NCBI GenBank assembly: GCA_963667815.1
Contig: OY764021.1
Length of the DNA: 64,000 nt
Strand: one strand, 5' to 3'
Source: Saccharicrinis sp963667815
Lineage (GTDB): Bacteria; Bacteroidota; Bacteroidia; Bacteroidales; Marinilabiliaceae
Shown here: positions 53,499 to 62,567 of the stretch, piece by piece
Position numbering within the stretch: position 1 is the stretch's first letter
Layout of the letters: the number at the start of each line of letters is the position of its first letter
Notes under the pieces: model-generated
What the model saw: the letters and a program-made list of their open reading frames with translations, nothing else
Told to the model about the DNA's origin: nothing
Databases searched by the model: none
Made by a program: the position numbers and the translations under genes

Positions 53499-54293
53499 AT
53501 GCGTAGTAGTTTAATACTATTTGTTTTATTGTTGTTTTTTGTAAAATCAGAGAGTCAAACTAAAAAAGTTATTATTTCAACCAACTTGGGCGATATTAAA
53601 ATCATGCTCTATGATGATACGCCTAAACACCGGGATAGTTTTGTTAAGTTAGCTAATGAAGGACATTACGATGGAACATTGTTTTATCGTGTAATTAAAA
53701 ATTTTGTGATTCAGGGAGGCTCATCTGATTCCAGAAATGCAGCACCTGGTCGCATGATTGGGTACGGAAGTTCCAAACTTGTGATTGATTCAGAGTTCAG
53801 AGAAAATAGATTTCATAAAAAAGGAGCCATTTGTGCGCCACGTCAACCTGAGGATATCAATCATTTTAAAATGTCTGATATCAGCCAGTTTTATATAGTT
53901 CAGGGAAAAAAGTATACTAATGAGGAGTTAGACCTAATTGAAAAATCAGTTAATAACCCAATTAAAATAAAACTTAAAAAGAAGTTTTATGTGCCCTATA
54001 AAGAAGAACTTCAGAAATTAAAAAAGGAAAATCCAAAGGAATTTAATAACAGGTTGAGAGCTATTAAAGAAAAAATTGCCTTTGAATATGCATTATCGAA
54101 TAAGCTTGAATTTACAGATGAACAAAGAGATGTATATACTACAGTAGGCGGTTTACCAGAGCTTGATGATGATTATACCGTTTTTGGAGAAGTAATTAGC
54201 GGCTTTGATGTTATTAATAAGATTGCCTCTTTAAAAACAGATAAAAATAACCGACCCAATACTGATGTAAAACTTGTAGTTAGAGTGCTTTAA
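53499..54293 (+). CDS. Cyclophilin-type peptidyl-prolyl isomerase, periplasmic
   Basis: 264 residues with a signal peptide ending SESQ and no lipobox, unlike its two neighbours. The cyclophilin core is STNLGDIKIMLYDDTPKHRDSF, LFYRVIKNFVIQGGS and ISQFYIVQGKKY, followed by a charged helical insertion (~residues 145-205) and GGLPELDDDYTVFGEVISGF. The catalytic Arg is kept, although the preceding His is Tyr. It is likely a soluble periplasmic foldase and the middle gene of the three-gene cyclophilin operon. Confidence 0.9.
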   Translation: MRSSLILFVLLLFFVKSESQTKKVIISTNLGDIKIMLYDDTPKHRDSFVKLANEGHYDGTLFYRVIKNFVIQGGSSDSRNAAPGRMIGYGSSKLVIDSEFRENRFHKKGAICAPRQPEDINHFKMSDISQFYIVQGKKYTNEELDLIEKSVNNPIKIKLKKKFYVPYKEELQKLKKENPKEFNNRLRAIKEKIAFEYALSNKLEFTDEQRDVYTTVGGLPELDDDYTVFGEVISGFDVINKIASLKTDKNNRPNTDVKLVVRVL

Positions 54294-54303
54294 ACCTAAG
54301 TTT

Positions 54304-55611
54304 ATGAGATTATTTATTTCCATCTGTTTTTTGCTATTAATGATGATGAATGTGGGTTGCAAAACTGACTCCACAAAATCAAACATTTCAAAAGAGGAAT
54401 ACTCTCGCCCCAAAGGTTCCTACCAAAGCAATATTAAAGGCATTGTTTCAATTGAAACCTACGATCATTACTCCAGGATTCTGAATAAGGGTTATGGATT
54501 TTATATAGGGTCAAAAGAAATAGTGACCAACCTTGATTTAGTAAAGGGAAGTTATAAAGTAAAAGTAGCTGCTGTAGGAACTGAAGATTTTAATGATATA
54601 GCAGGTTATACTGCATATAGTATAGAAAAGAACTTAGTGATTTTAAAATCATGGATGGAAAATTTAAACTATATCCATCTGGATAAAGCAATTATTGAGA
54701 TACCTGATTCTATTGCAGGGCTCTATCGAAAATCAAAAAAACTATATGCCCCTAAATTTGATGTTGGTGAGAAAGTGAGTACAGATTCTCTCGTGTATTA
54801 CCATTTGGATAAACCTGGTTTTTCCGGAATGCCTGCTTTCACTTTTATGCATCATATTGTTGGTATGGTGCAAACAAAAACAGCTAATGGGGAGGAGTCT
54901 TCTATTTTAATTCCTGTTTCTGAAATTGAGGAATTAAGTAATAAACAGCAACGTCAGGCAACATCGGTTTATGAACTGAGAACCAAAAGCAACAAAGTTT
55001 ATCCATCGTATAAAACGATTAATGGTTTTAAGATGGTTACCACAATGGGAGATATTGAATTTAAGTTATATAATGAAACACCGGTATTCAGAGACAATTT
55101 TATAAAACTTGTTAGTGATCAGTATTATGATAGTTTGTTGGTGCATAGGGTGTTAACTAATTTCTTAATTCAAACAGGTGCTGCTGATAGTAAATATGCC
55201 GATAAAGATGATGTAGTTGGATGGCAGGGGCCTGGCTATATGTTAGATACTAAAATTGTTCCAGGTAAATTTCATAAGCGGGGAGCTATTGCCATGTCAA
55301 AACTACCTGAATCCAGAAATCCTAAAAATAAGACGGATGGTTCGCAATTCTATATTGTTTCTGGACGGGTTTTTAAAGAAGGTGAGCTCGATAAAATAGA
55401 AAAGGAAAAAGGAATAAAATTTTCAGCTAAACAGAGGAATGTCTATACTTCGCAAGGTGGCGCTCCTCATTTAGATGGGGATTATGTGGTTTTTGGAGAA
55501 GTAACCAAAGGGATGGAAGTGGTTGATAAAATAGCAGCTCTTAAAACATATGGTGAAGATCGCCCTGTAACTGATGTTAGAGTTTTAAACATTCAAATAG
55601 TTAAGAAGTAA
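54304..55611 (+). CDS. Lipoprotein fusing a degenerate trypsin-like domain to a cyclophilin
   Basis: 435 residues. A lipobox VGC (Cys19) follows the signal peptide. Residues ~45-215 look like a chymotrypsin/HtrA-type protease fold: GYGFYIGSKEIVTNLDLVKGS aligns with the usual IVTNYHVV, so the catalytic His is Asp78. EKNLVILK puts Asn110 at the Asp position, while GFSGMP keeps Ser174. The triad is broken, so this part is probably a binding domain. Residues ~243-433 form a cyclophilin with LLVHRVLTNFLIQTG and GSQFYIVSG and a shorter insertion than the other two. Third gene of the operon. Confidence 0.82.
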   Translation: MRLFISICFLLLMMMNVGCKTDSTKSNISKEEYSRPKGSYQSNIKGIVSIETYDHYSRILNKGYGFYIGSKEIVTNLDLVKGSYKVKVAAVGTEDFNDIAGYTAYSIEKNLVILKSWMENLNYIHLDKAIIEIPDSIAGLYRKSKKLYAPKFDVGEKVSTDSLVYYHLDKPGFSGMPAFTFMHHIVGMVQTKTANGEESSILIPVSEIEELSNKQQRQATSVYELRTKSNKVYPSYKTINGFKMVTTMGDIEFKLYNETPVFRDNFIKLVSDQYYDSLLVHRVLTNFLIQTGAADSKYADKDDVVGWQGPGYMLDTKIVPGKFHKRGAIAMSKLPESRNPKNKTDGSQFYIVSGRVFKEGELDKIEKEKGIKFSAKQRNVYTSQGGAPHLDGDYVVFGEVTKGMEVVDKIAALKTYGEDRPVTDVRVLNIQIVKK

Positions 55612-55734
55612 TTCGTAATCGGTGTTTGTAGGTTAATATCCATTTTCTTGTATCTTTTGCTCAATTCCTATTAATCTATAGTTTCCTTTTATTAAATTTG
55701 CCAATTCAAAAAATTAAACAAAAATACATCAACA

Positions 55735-56754
55735 ATGCTTGATAAGATAAAGGCTTTACAACAAGAAATTAAACAACTTACCGCTTCAAGTGCTGAAGAG
55801 GCAGAGCATTTAAGAATTAAATACCTAAGTAAAAAGGGAATCATTTCTGAATTATTTAATGATTTTAAAACAATTCCTAATGAGCAAAAGCGTGAAGTTG
55901 GACAGGTAATCAATGTTTTGAAGAAGGAAGCTACTGATTTTATAAATAATTTAAAAGAACAGTTTTCTAATGATCAGGTAAAAGAAAGTGGTGTTGATTT
56001 AACACTTCCGGGTACAATTATGAAACTGGGAAGTCGTCATCCTTTATCAATTGTTAGAAACGAGATTGTTGATATTTTTGCACGTTTAGGATTTAATGTG
56101 GCTGAAGGACCAGAAATTGAAGATGATTTTCACGTGTTTACAGCATTAAACTTCCCTGAAGAGCATCCTGCAAGAGATATGCAAGATACCTTCTTTATTG
56201 AGAAAGATCCTGATGTATTATTACGTACGCATACTTCTTCTGTGCAGGTTCGTGTAATGGAAAAAAACGAACCTCCAATTCGTTCAATATTCCCGGGAAG
56301 AGTATTTCGTAATGAAGCTATTTCTGCTCGTGCACACTGTATCTTTCACCAGGTAGAAGGTTTGTATATTGACGAGAATGTTTCTTTTGCAGATTTAAAA
56401 CAAACGCTTTTATATTTTGCTAAAGAAATGTTTGGTGAAAAAACTCAAATACGTTTACGTCCTTCTTATTTCCCATTTACAGAGCCTTCTGCAGAGATGG
56501 ATATTTCATGTTCACTATGTGGTGGTAAAGGTTGTAATGTATGTAAATACACAGGATGGGTTGAGATTTTAGGTTGTGGTATGGTTGATCCACATGTATT
56601 GGAATATTCAAATATTGATAGTGAAAAATATACAGGATTTGCTTTTGGTATGGGTATAGAACGTATTACTATGCTAAAATATCAAATTAAAGATATCAGG
56701 TTGTTCTTTGAGAATGATGTTCGATTCCTGGAGCAGTTTAAGTCTACTATATAA
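55735..56754 (+). CDS. pheS: Phenylalanyl-tRNA synthetase alpha subunit
   Basis: 339 residues. An N-terminal coiled coil (residues ~1-90) is followed by the class II core with GSRHPLSIVRNEIVDIF, GFNVAEGPEIEDDFHVFTALN, the motif 2 segment FPGRVFRNEAISARAHCIFHQVEG and the motif 3 segment FAFGMGIERITMLKY. A zinc-binding CSLCGGKGCNVCKYTGW insertion is present. pheT is not adjacent, as is common in Bacteroidota. A weak promoter-like TATCTTTT lies at 55651. No Phe-rich leader peptide was found. A terminator follows. Confidence 0.97.
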   Translation: MLDKIKALQQEIKQLTASSAEEAEHLRIKYLSKKGIISELFNDFKTIPNEQKREVGQVINVLKKEATDFINNLKEQFSNDQVKESGVDLTLPGTIMKLGSRHPLSIVRNEIVDIFARLGFNVAEGPEIEDDFHVFTALNFPEEHPARDMQDTFFIEKDPDVLLRTHTSSVQVRVMEKNEPPIRSIFPGRVFRNEAISARAHCIFHQVEGLYIDENVSFADLKQTLLYFAKEMFGEKTQIRLRPSYFPFTEPSAEMDISCSLCGGKGCNVCKYTGWVEILGCGMVDPHVLEYSNIDSEKYTGFAFGMGIERITMLKYQIKDIRLFFENDVRFLEQFKSTI

Positions 56755-56779
56755 GATAATAAGAGACAAAATATATAGG

Positions 56780-56819
56780 AGTGCCATTCGTAATTATTAT
56801 GAATGGCACTTTTTATTTT
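56780..56819 (+). terminator. Terminator after pheS
   Basis: AGTGCCATTC (56780-56789) pairs perfectly with GAATGGCACT (56801-56810), followed by TTTTTATTTT on the plus strand. Confidence 0.9.
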
Positions 56820-56828
56820 GACCTCAGG

Positions 56829-58052
56829 TTAATAGACTATAGAATCAAAAAACGCTTCCATTTCAGCTGCGTAATAAACTCCATATTTGTAAAAAGTATC
56901 TTTAGTTTTTTGATCTGGCTTCCAGTCAAAAAAAGCATGACCAGCACCACCAACTTGTACATACTGAACTCTTTGTCCTGCTTCAACTAATGCATTCAAA
57001 TAATCTGTAACTTCGGCATCTTTTATTAAAAAATCTTTAGTTCCTCTTGTAAGGTAATGAGGAATTTTTCTTTCAGAGGCCTTGGGGATGTTAGTTAATG
57101 GCGCTATCTCATATCCCCAATGATTTCCTAGTGTTGAGTCATTATAAAATTGCATTAAGCGATCTCCATTAAAAACACCATAACTTGGCGCTACAGCCTT
57201 AATTGAAGCTACAAGCTCTTTCTTTATGTCTTCAACAGTTTTATTGTTGGGAATGTATGTTGGGTTAAATTCATATACACCTTCAGTCAATCCAAAACCA
57301 GCATCTCCAATTTTATTAGGCATGTCAGCAGCTGCAGCTGATAAATGTCCGCCAGCGCTGTCTCCGGTTAAACAAATACGAGTAGGATCAGCACCATATT
57401 CATCAGCATGTTCAATAATATGAGCAATAGCACCGTAAACATCTTCTATTAATACATTCATGGTGTTGGCTGTTTCATCTCCATCTAATTTCTTAACCCA
57501 TCTGTAATCAATACTAAATACCACATATTTGCCGTCCCTGGCTAGTTCTCTGGCTAATCCTCTCATTACATCCTCATTATTCGATGACCATCCACCTCCG
57601 TGAATAATGACAATGCAAGGTAATTTCTTGGCTCCTTTAGGTGAAAATACATCGTATTTTAAAGGCTTTTTACCTGGTTGAGCATAAACTACATTCTGAA
57701 TCATATTGATGTTACTGATTTCTTTTGATTCAATAAATGATGCTCCAATATGAATATCCTGATTCACCTCTACCTCAAAGGTTTTTGTAAAGAACTCAGC
57801 ATATGCCTGTCCCCACATTCCGGGAATGGAATAATAGCCTGCATCTAATGCGAATCCTTTTTGGGGATTAGTGGTTACTTTAATAAGTGTACCGGCTTTT
57901 ACATTGCCATCTGCAGGAATCTGTGGCTCCAACTGAATAGTTCCGTTTACCGGTTTGTCAATTGTAACTTTATAGTTCTGTGATTTTGCTATAATGCTTG
58001 TTACAAAAAGCAATAAAGAAATAATAAGGATAGTTTTTTGATTTGTCTTCAT
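56829..58052 (-). CDS. Secreted alpha/beta-hydrolase (HSL-like esterase) with N-terminal repeat domain
   Basis: 407 residues with a signal peptide ending IIAKSQ. Residues ~25-105 form a small beta domain (YKVTIDKPVNGTIQLEP, KAGTLIKVTTNPQKGF) like the bacterial repeat/InlB B-type domains found in surface enzymes. The hydrolase has the oxyanion motif IVIIHGGGWSS, the nucleophile GDSAGGHLSAAAADM, an Asp in TRGTKDFLI and the His in GGAGHAFFDW. A carboxylesterase acting on acetylated or other esterified glycans is likely but unproven. It is monocistronic; its end overlaps the ATTAACCTGAG motif at 56823. Confidence 0.85.
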   Translation of the reverse strand: MKTNQKTILIISLLLFVTSIIAKSQNYKVTIDKPVNGTIQLEPQIPADGNVKAGTLIKVTTNPQKGFALDAGYYSIPGMWGQAYAEFFTKTFEVEVNQDIHIGASFIESKEISNINMIQNVVYAQPGKKPLKYDVFSPKGAKKLPCIVIIHGGGWSSNNEDVMRGLARELARDGKYVVFSIDYRWVKKLDGDETANTMNVLIEDVYGAIAHIIEHADEYGADPTRICLTGDSAGGHLSAAAADMPNKIGDAGFGLTEGVYEFNPTYIPNNKTVEDIKKELVASIKAVAPSYGVFNGDRLMQFYNDSTLGNHWGYEIAPLTNIPKASERKIPHYLTRGTKDFLIKDAEVTDYLNALVEAGQRVQYVQVGGAGHAFFDWKPDQKTKDTFYKYGVYYAAEMEAFFDSIVY

Positions 58053-58216
58053 AAGATATAGAATAATTAAACAAGATGATTTAAGCGTCTTAAATATAAG
58101 TATTACATCATAAATAATAGAATTTAAATTACTGTATATAATTAACCTGAGTTCGATATAAAAGGTATGGAACAGAGATGTAATGAAAATAGGATTTAAA
58201 GGAATTATCCAGGGAC

Positions 58217-58247
58217 TTTCTTCGGAGTTTCTTCGGTTTTTCTTCGG
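58217..58247 (+). repeat. Three direct repeats of TTTCTTCGG with 11-base period
   Basis: Copies begin at 58217, 58228 and 58239. A partial inverted match, CGAAGA, follows at 58255. The 11-base spacing is near one turn of DNA, which would place bound proteins on one face. Confidence 0.6.
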
Positions 58248-58375
58248 TTATTTACGAAGATAATACCTTTAGAAAATGAATAATCTAAGTTTAAAAAGCA
58301 TTTAAATATGCTTTTCTTTCCAAGTTTGGTATATAGTTGTTAGGTTTAATTGTATATAGAACTTTGGATTAGAAA

Positions 58376-58410
58376 CAAAAAAGGCCCGAATAATACTATT
58401 CGAGCCTTTT
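58376..58410 (-). terminator. Terminator after pgi
   Basis: AAGGC-CGAATA pairs with TATTCG-GCCTT (58381-58408), with one mismatch, followed on the minus strand by a run of six T. It closes the lysS-gpsA-pgi unit. Confidence 0.85.
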
Positions 58411-58427
58411 GTTTATCTAGTTTGAAA

Positions 58428-59765
58428 TTATAATCTTGCTTTAATAGCTGCTGATTCAGCTTCAAAACCAGGTTTATCAAGTAGCGCAAACATGTTTTTC
58501 TTATAAGCTTCAACTCCTGGTTGATCAAATGGATTTACATCTAATATGTAACCACTCATACCACAGGCAATTTCAAAGAAATATAGTAATTGACCAAGGT
58601 AGTATGCATTTAATTCAGGAATCTCAACTTTAATGTTTGGTACTCCACCGTCAACGTGAGCAATTAAAGTTCCTAGTTCAGCCATTTTGTTCACTTCATC
58701 AACTCTTTTTCCAGCCAAGAAGTTTAATCCGTCAAGATTTGCTTCATCAGTAGGAATAACCACTTTTCTGTTTGGTTTTGTAATAGTGATGATTGTTTCA
58801 AAAATGTTACGAACACCTTCTTGAATCCACTGACCCATAGAGTGTAAGTCTGTTGAAAAATCAACAGCTGCAGGGAAAATACCTTTGTTCTCTTTACCTT
58901 CGCTTTCGCCGTATAATTGTTTCCACCATTCAGCAACAAAGTGAAGTTTAGGTTGGTAGTTCACTAAAATTTCAGTTCCCTTACCGTTTTTATATAGCTC
59001 ATTACGAACTGCTGCATATACTGCCGCTGCACTATTTTCAGCTTCTTCTGCAGTAGTTTTTTCCATATCCTGTGCACCTTTTACAAGAGCTTTAATATCA
59101 ACTCCGGCAATAGCAATTGGTAATAAACCAACAGGTGTTAATACAGAAAAACGTCCACCAACATCATCAGGAATAACATAAGTTTTATATCCTTCTTGGG
59201 TTGCTAGCGTTCTTAATGCTCCTTTAGCAGCATCAGTAATAGCTACAATACGTTCTTTAGCTTCGTCTTTAGAATATTTACTTTCTAAAAGCTCTTTTAA
59301 TAAACGGAATGCAAGTGCAGGCTCTGTAGTTGTTCCTGATTTAGAGATCACAACTAATGCAAATGATTTATCTTTTAATAAATCAAGAAGTTCAGCTGTG
59401 TAATCTTCGCCAATATTTTGACCAGCGTAAACTACTACTGGGTTTTCTCTATCAGTAATTAATTGATCAAAACTATTTGATAATGCATCAATTACAGCTC
59501 TTGCTCCAAGGTAGCTACCACCAATACCAATAACAACAACTACATCAGCTTTTGCTTTAAGTTTTGCAGCTGTTGCTTCAATATCAGAAAGCTGGGCATC
59601 GTCAATGCTTGAAGGAAGGTTAACCCAACCTAAAAAGTCATTACCTCTGCCTGTTTTTTCTTGTAAAGCTTTAAGGTGAGATGCAATCTCGCTTTTGTAT
59701 CCTGCAACCTTCTCTTCTGAAACGAAGTCAAAAGTTTTAGAGATATCAATTTTTAAGTTTTCCAT
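58428..59765 (-). CDS. pgi: Glucose-6-phosphate isomerase
   Basis: 445 residues, the shorter Bacillus-type form. It interconverts glucose-6-phosphate and fructose-6-phosphate. Features: VVVIGIGGSYLGARAVIDAL, VISKSGTTTEPALAFRLL (phosphate-binding), DVGGRFSVLTPVGLLPIAIAG with the catalytic region, and the C-terminal DVNPFDQPGVEAYKKNMF. It follows gpsA with a 33-base gap and ends at a strong terminator. Confidence 0.97.
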   Translation of the reverse strand: MENLKIDISKTFDFVSEEKVAGYKSEIASHLKALQEKTGRGNDFLGWVNLPSSIDDAQLSDIEATAAKLKAKADVVVVIGIGGSYLGARAVIDALSNSFDQLITDRENPVVVYAGQNIGEDYTAELLDLLKDKSFALVVISKSGTTTEPALAFRLLKELLESKYSKDEAKERIVAITDAAKGALRTLATQEGYKTYVIPDDVGGRFSVLTPVGLLPIAIAGVDIKALVKGAQDMEKTTAEEAENSAAAVYAAVRNELYKNGKGTEILVNYQPKLHFVAEWWKQLYGESEGKENKGIFPAAVDFSTDLHSMGQWIQEGVRNIFETIITITKPNRKVVIPTDEANLDGLNFLAGKRVDEVNKMAELGTLIAHVDGGVPNIKVEIPELNAYYLGQLLYFFEIACGMSGYILDVNPFDQPGVEAYKKNMFALLDKPGFEAESAAIKARL

Positions 59766-59798
59766 CGTAAATAGAATTTTATGAATAAGGATTTTGAA

Positions 59799-60794
59799 TT
59801 ATCTTAAATTCTCTGTTAACAAACGAATTTCAATGCTTGGTGATATTTTCTCATAAATGATATTATATACCGCATCTGTTATTGGCATGTTAACTTTATA
59901 CTTTTCATTAATCTCCTTAATGCTTTTTACAGCATAATATCCTTCTGCTACCATTAACATCTCCATCTGCGCATATTTTACAGAATATCCTTTGCCTATC
60001 ATTGTACCAAAAGTACGATTACGGCTAAATTGTGAATATCCGGTAACTAATAAATCTCCCAGGTAGGCAGAACTCTTAATATCTCGTGTTATAGGGTGAA
60101 CTGTATCAACAAAGCGTTTTATTTCCTGAATTCCGTTTGACATGAGTACGGCCTGAAAATTGTCTCCATATCCCATTCCATGGCAAATTCCGGAAGCAAC
60201 AGCCATTATATTTTTCAATACTGCAGAAAACTCAGTACCATATATATCGTCTGAAACACTTGTTTTTATATAGCCACATTGTAAAAATGAAGCAAAGGCT
60301 CTTGCTTTTTTAACATCCTGACATGCAATAGTAAGATATGATAGTCTCTCTAATGCAACTTCTTCTGCGTGACATGGACCTGATATAACACCAATGTTTT
60401 CTAATGGAACATTATAGAACGTATTCAAAAATGTTCCAATGATCATATTTTCATCAGGTATTAAGCCCTTTACTGCAGAAATAACAATCTTATCTTTTAG
60501 AGGAACGGATAGTTCACTTAAAGCATTTTTTAAAAATGCAGAAGGAACGGCCAATATTAATACATCGCTTTCCTCAACTATTTGGTTGATATCTGAGTAA
60601 AAGTGTATTTTATCAGTAATAAAATCAACGCTAGTCAGGTAATTGGGATTGTGTCCGTGTTTTCTAAACTTTTTGATGTGTTTAGGATTTCGGAAATACC
60701 AATTCATCTCAAGAACATTGTTCATGAGCATTTTGGCGATAGCTGTTGCCCAGCTACCACTTCCAATTATTCCTACTCTAGATGATTCGTCCAT
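59799..60794 (-). CDS. gpsA: NAD(P)-dependent glycerol-3-phosphate dehydrogenase
   Basis: 331 residues. It makes sn-glycerol-3-phosphate for phospholipid synthesis. The N-terminal nucleotide-binding motif is VGIIGSGSWATAIAKML, followed by VLILAVPSAFL, ISAVKGL (substrate Lys) and ISGPCHAEEV. The helical C-terminal domain contains LKNIMAVASGICHGMGYGDN and LGDLLVTGYSQFSRNRTFG. It lies 45 bases after lysS and 33 before pgi, forming a housekeeping operon. Confidence 0.95.
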   Translation of the reverse strand: MDESSRVGIIGSGSWATAIAKMLMNNVLEMNWYFRNPKHIKKFRKHGHNPNYLTSVDFITDKIHFYSDINQIVEESDVLILAVPSAFLKNALSELSVPLKDKIVISAVKGLIPDENMIIGTFLNTFYNVPLENIGVISGPCHAEEVALERLSYLTIACQDVKKARAFASFLQCGYIKTSVSDDIYGTEFSAVLKNIMAVASGICHGMGYGDNFQAVLMSNGIQEIKRFVDTVHPITRDIKSSAYLGDLLVTGYSQFSRNRTFGTMIGKGYSVKYAQMEMLMVAEGYYAVKSIKEINEKYKVNMPITDAVYNIIYEKISPSIEIRLLTENLR

Positions 60795-60839
60795 AATTAG
60801 TTTTTATCCGCAACTAAAATGTGATTCTGTGTTAAAATA

Positions 60840-62567
60840 TTAAGCTAACCAGTTTTTTACTTCGTCCTGGCTTGGGTTTTTATATCCCAATTTGTTTTTC
60901 TTATTATAACCGCACATTTCCTGATGCAGCTTTGTAGGTTTTAACTCTTTAAGCTGATCAACCTTTTTGTATCCTAATTTTTGAATGACTTCAACCCATT
61001 CTTTTGGAATACCTAATTCAATATATTTTTCTTCTCCATCATTTTCTACTTTCTTCTCTGGTCTCATTTGAGGAAAGAAAAGTACTTCCTGAATGGATTG
61101 TTGATTTGTCATTAACATAGCTAAACGGTCAACACCAATACCCATACCTGATGTAGGAGGCATACCGTATTCAAGTGAACGAACAAAATCCATGTCAATA
61201 AACATAGCTTCGTCATCCCCTTTTTCAGAAAGTTTTAATTGATCCTGGAATCTTTCAAGCTGATCTATTGGATCATTAAGCTCAGAATAAGCATTGGCTA
61301 ATTCTTTACCATTTACCATCAACTCAAAACGTTCTGTTAATTCAGGATTCTCTCTGTGTTTTTTACACAATGGAGACATCTCAACAGGATAATCAGTGAT
61401 AAAAGTTGGCTGAATGTAGTTTCCTTCACATTTTTCACCAAAAATTTCATCAATTAATTTTCCTTTACCCATTGAAGGATCTGTTTCAACACCAAGATCT
61501 TCACAAACCTTAAATAATTGCTCTTCGTTCATTCCGTTAATATCAATTCCGGTATGCTCTTTAATTGAGTCAATCATTGAAATACGTTTGAATGGACGCT
61601 TGAAATCAATCTCTTTATCACCTAATGTAACCTTTGTAGTTCCGTGTAAGGCAAGAGCAACTCTTTCAATCATCTCTTCAGTAAAATCCATCATCCACTT
61701 ATAATCTTTATAAGCAACATAAATTTCCATTACTGTAAACTCAGGATTGTGAGTTCTGTCCATACCTTCGTTACGGAAGTCTTTGGCAAACTCATAAACT
61801 CCATCAAAACCACCAACAATTAGTCTTTTTAAATAAAGCTCGTTTGCAATACGTAAGTACAAAGGAATGTTTAATGCATTGTGATGCGTGATAAATGGAC
61901 GAGCAGCTGCTCCTCCTGGTATTGATTGTAATATTGGTGTTTCAACCTCCAGGTAACCTTTTTCATTAAAAAAGTTACGCATGGTGTTGATGATCTTTGT
62001 TCTTTTAAGAAATGTATCTTTAACCTGATCGTTAACGATTAAATCCACATAACGCTGACGATATCTTTGCTCCGCATCGCTAAAAGCATCATATACTTTA
62101 CCGTCTTTTTCTTTTACAATAGGAAGTGGTTTTAATGATTTTGTAAGTACTTTAAACTCTTTAACATAAATAGAAGTTTCTCCCATTTGAGTTTTAAATA
62201 CATATCCTTTAATACCAATAATATCACCAATGTCCAATAACTTTTTAAATACAGTATTGTACATGGTTTTATCATCTCCTTCGCAGATGTCATCACGTCG
62301 GAAATATACTTGAATTCGCCCTTGTTGATCTTTTAATTCAGCAAACGAAGCATTACCCATAATGCGGCGACTCATGATTCTACCTGCAAGAGAAACTTCT
62401 TTTAAAGTTGAATCCTCTTCGTTTTCAGCAAAAAGCTTCTTTATATCTTCAGAGTAGTGAGTAATTTTGTACTCTTCTGCAGGGAATGCATTAATTCCTA
62501 ATTTGTTTAATTCTTCAAGACTATTACGTCTTATCAACTCCTGTTCGCTTAGTTCAACGGTGCTCAT
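60840..62567 (-). CDS. lysS: Lysyl-tRNA synthetase, class II, with C-terminal extension
   Basis: 575 residues, about 70 longer than the E. coli enzyme. An OB-fold anticodon domain (residues ~55-150) is followed by the class II core, with motif 2 KDFRNEGMDRTHNPEFTVMEIY and motif 3 GMGIGVDRLAMLMT. After FFPQMRP, where the E. coli protein ends, there is an extra ~70-residue charged domain (LGIPKEWVEVIQKLGYKKVDQLKEL...) that looks like a helix-hairpin-helix-type module. It is the first gene of lysS-gpsA-pgi. Confidence 0.96.
   Translation of the reverse strand: MSTVELSEQELIRRNSLEELNKLGINAFPAEEYKITHYSEDIKKLFAENEEDSTLKEVSLAGRIMSRRIMGNASFAELKDQQGRIQVYFRRDDICEGDDKTMYNTVFKKLLDIGDIIGIKGYVFKTQMGETSIYVKEFKVLTKSLKPLPIVKEKDGKVYDAFSDAEQRYRQRYVDLIVNDQVKDTFLKRTKIINTMRNFFNEKGYLEVETPILQSIPGGAAARPFITHHNALNIPLYLRIANELYLKRLIVGGFDGVYEFAKDFRNEGMDRTHNPEFTVMEIYVAYKDYKWMMDFTEEMIERVALALHGTTKVTLGDKEIDFKRPFKRISMIDSIKEHTGIDINGMNEEQLFKVCEDLGVETDPSMGKGKLIDEIFGEKCEGNYIQPTFITDYPVEMSPLCKKHRENPELTERFELMVNGKELANAYSELNDPIDQLERFQDQLKLSEKGDDEAMFIDMDFVRSLEYGMPPTSGMGIGVDRLAMLMTNQQSIQEVLFFPQMRPEKKVENDGEEKYIELGIPKEWVEVIQKLGYKKVDQLKELKPTKLHQEMCGYNKKNKLGYKNPSQDEVKNWLA

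Larger units (their letters stand above)
58053..58427. other. 375-base intergenic region with short direct repeats
   Basis: It lies between the esterase start and the pgi stop. It contains the 11-mer ATTAACCTGAG at 58141-58151, three copies of TTTCTTCGG spaced exactly 11 bases apart (58217, 58228 and 58239), and the pgi terminator. No gene was recognised in it. Confidence 0.55.

Noticed and set aside
55612..55734. Phe-rich leader peptide before pheS
   Set aside because: No short frame with a run of Phe codons and no terminator was found; control of pheS cannot be told from this gap.
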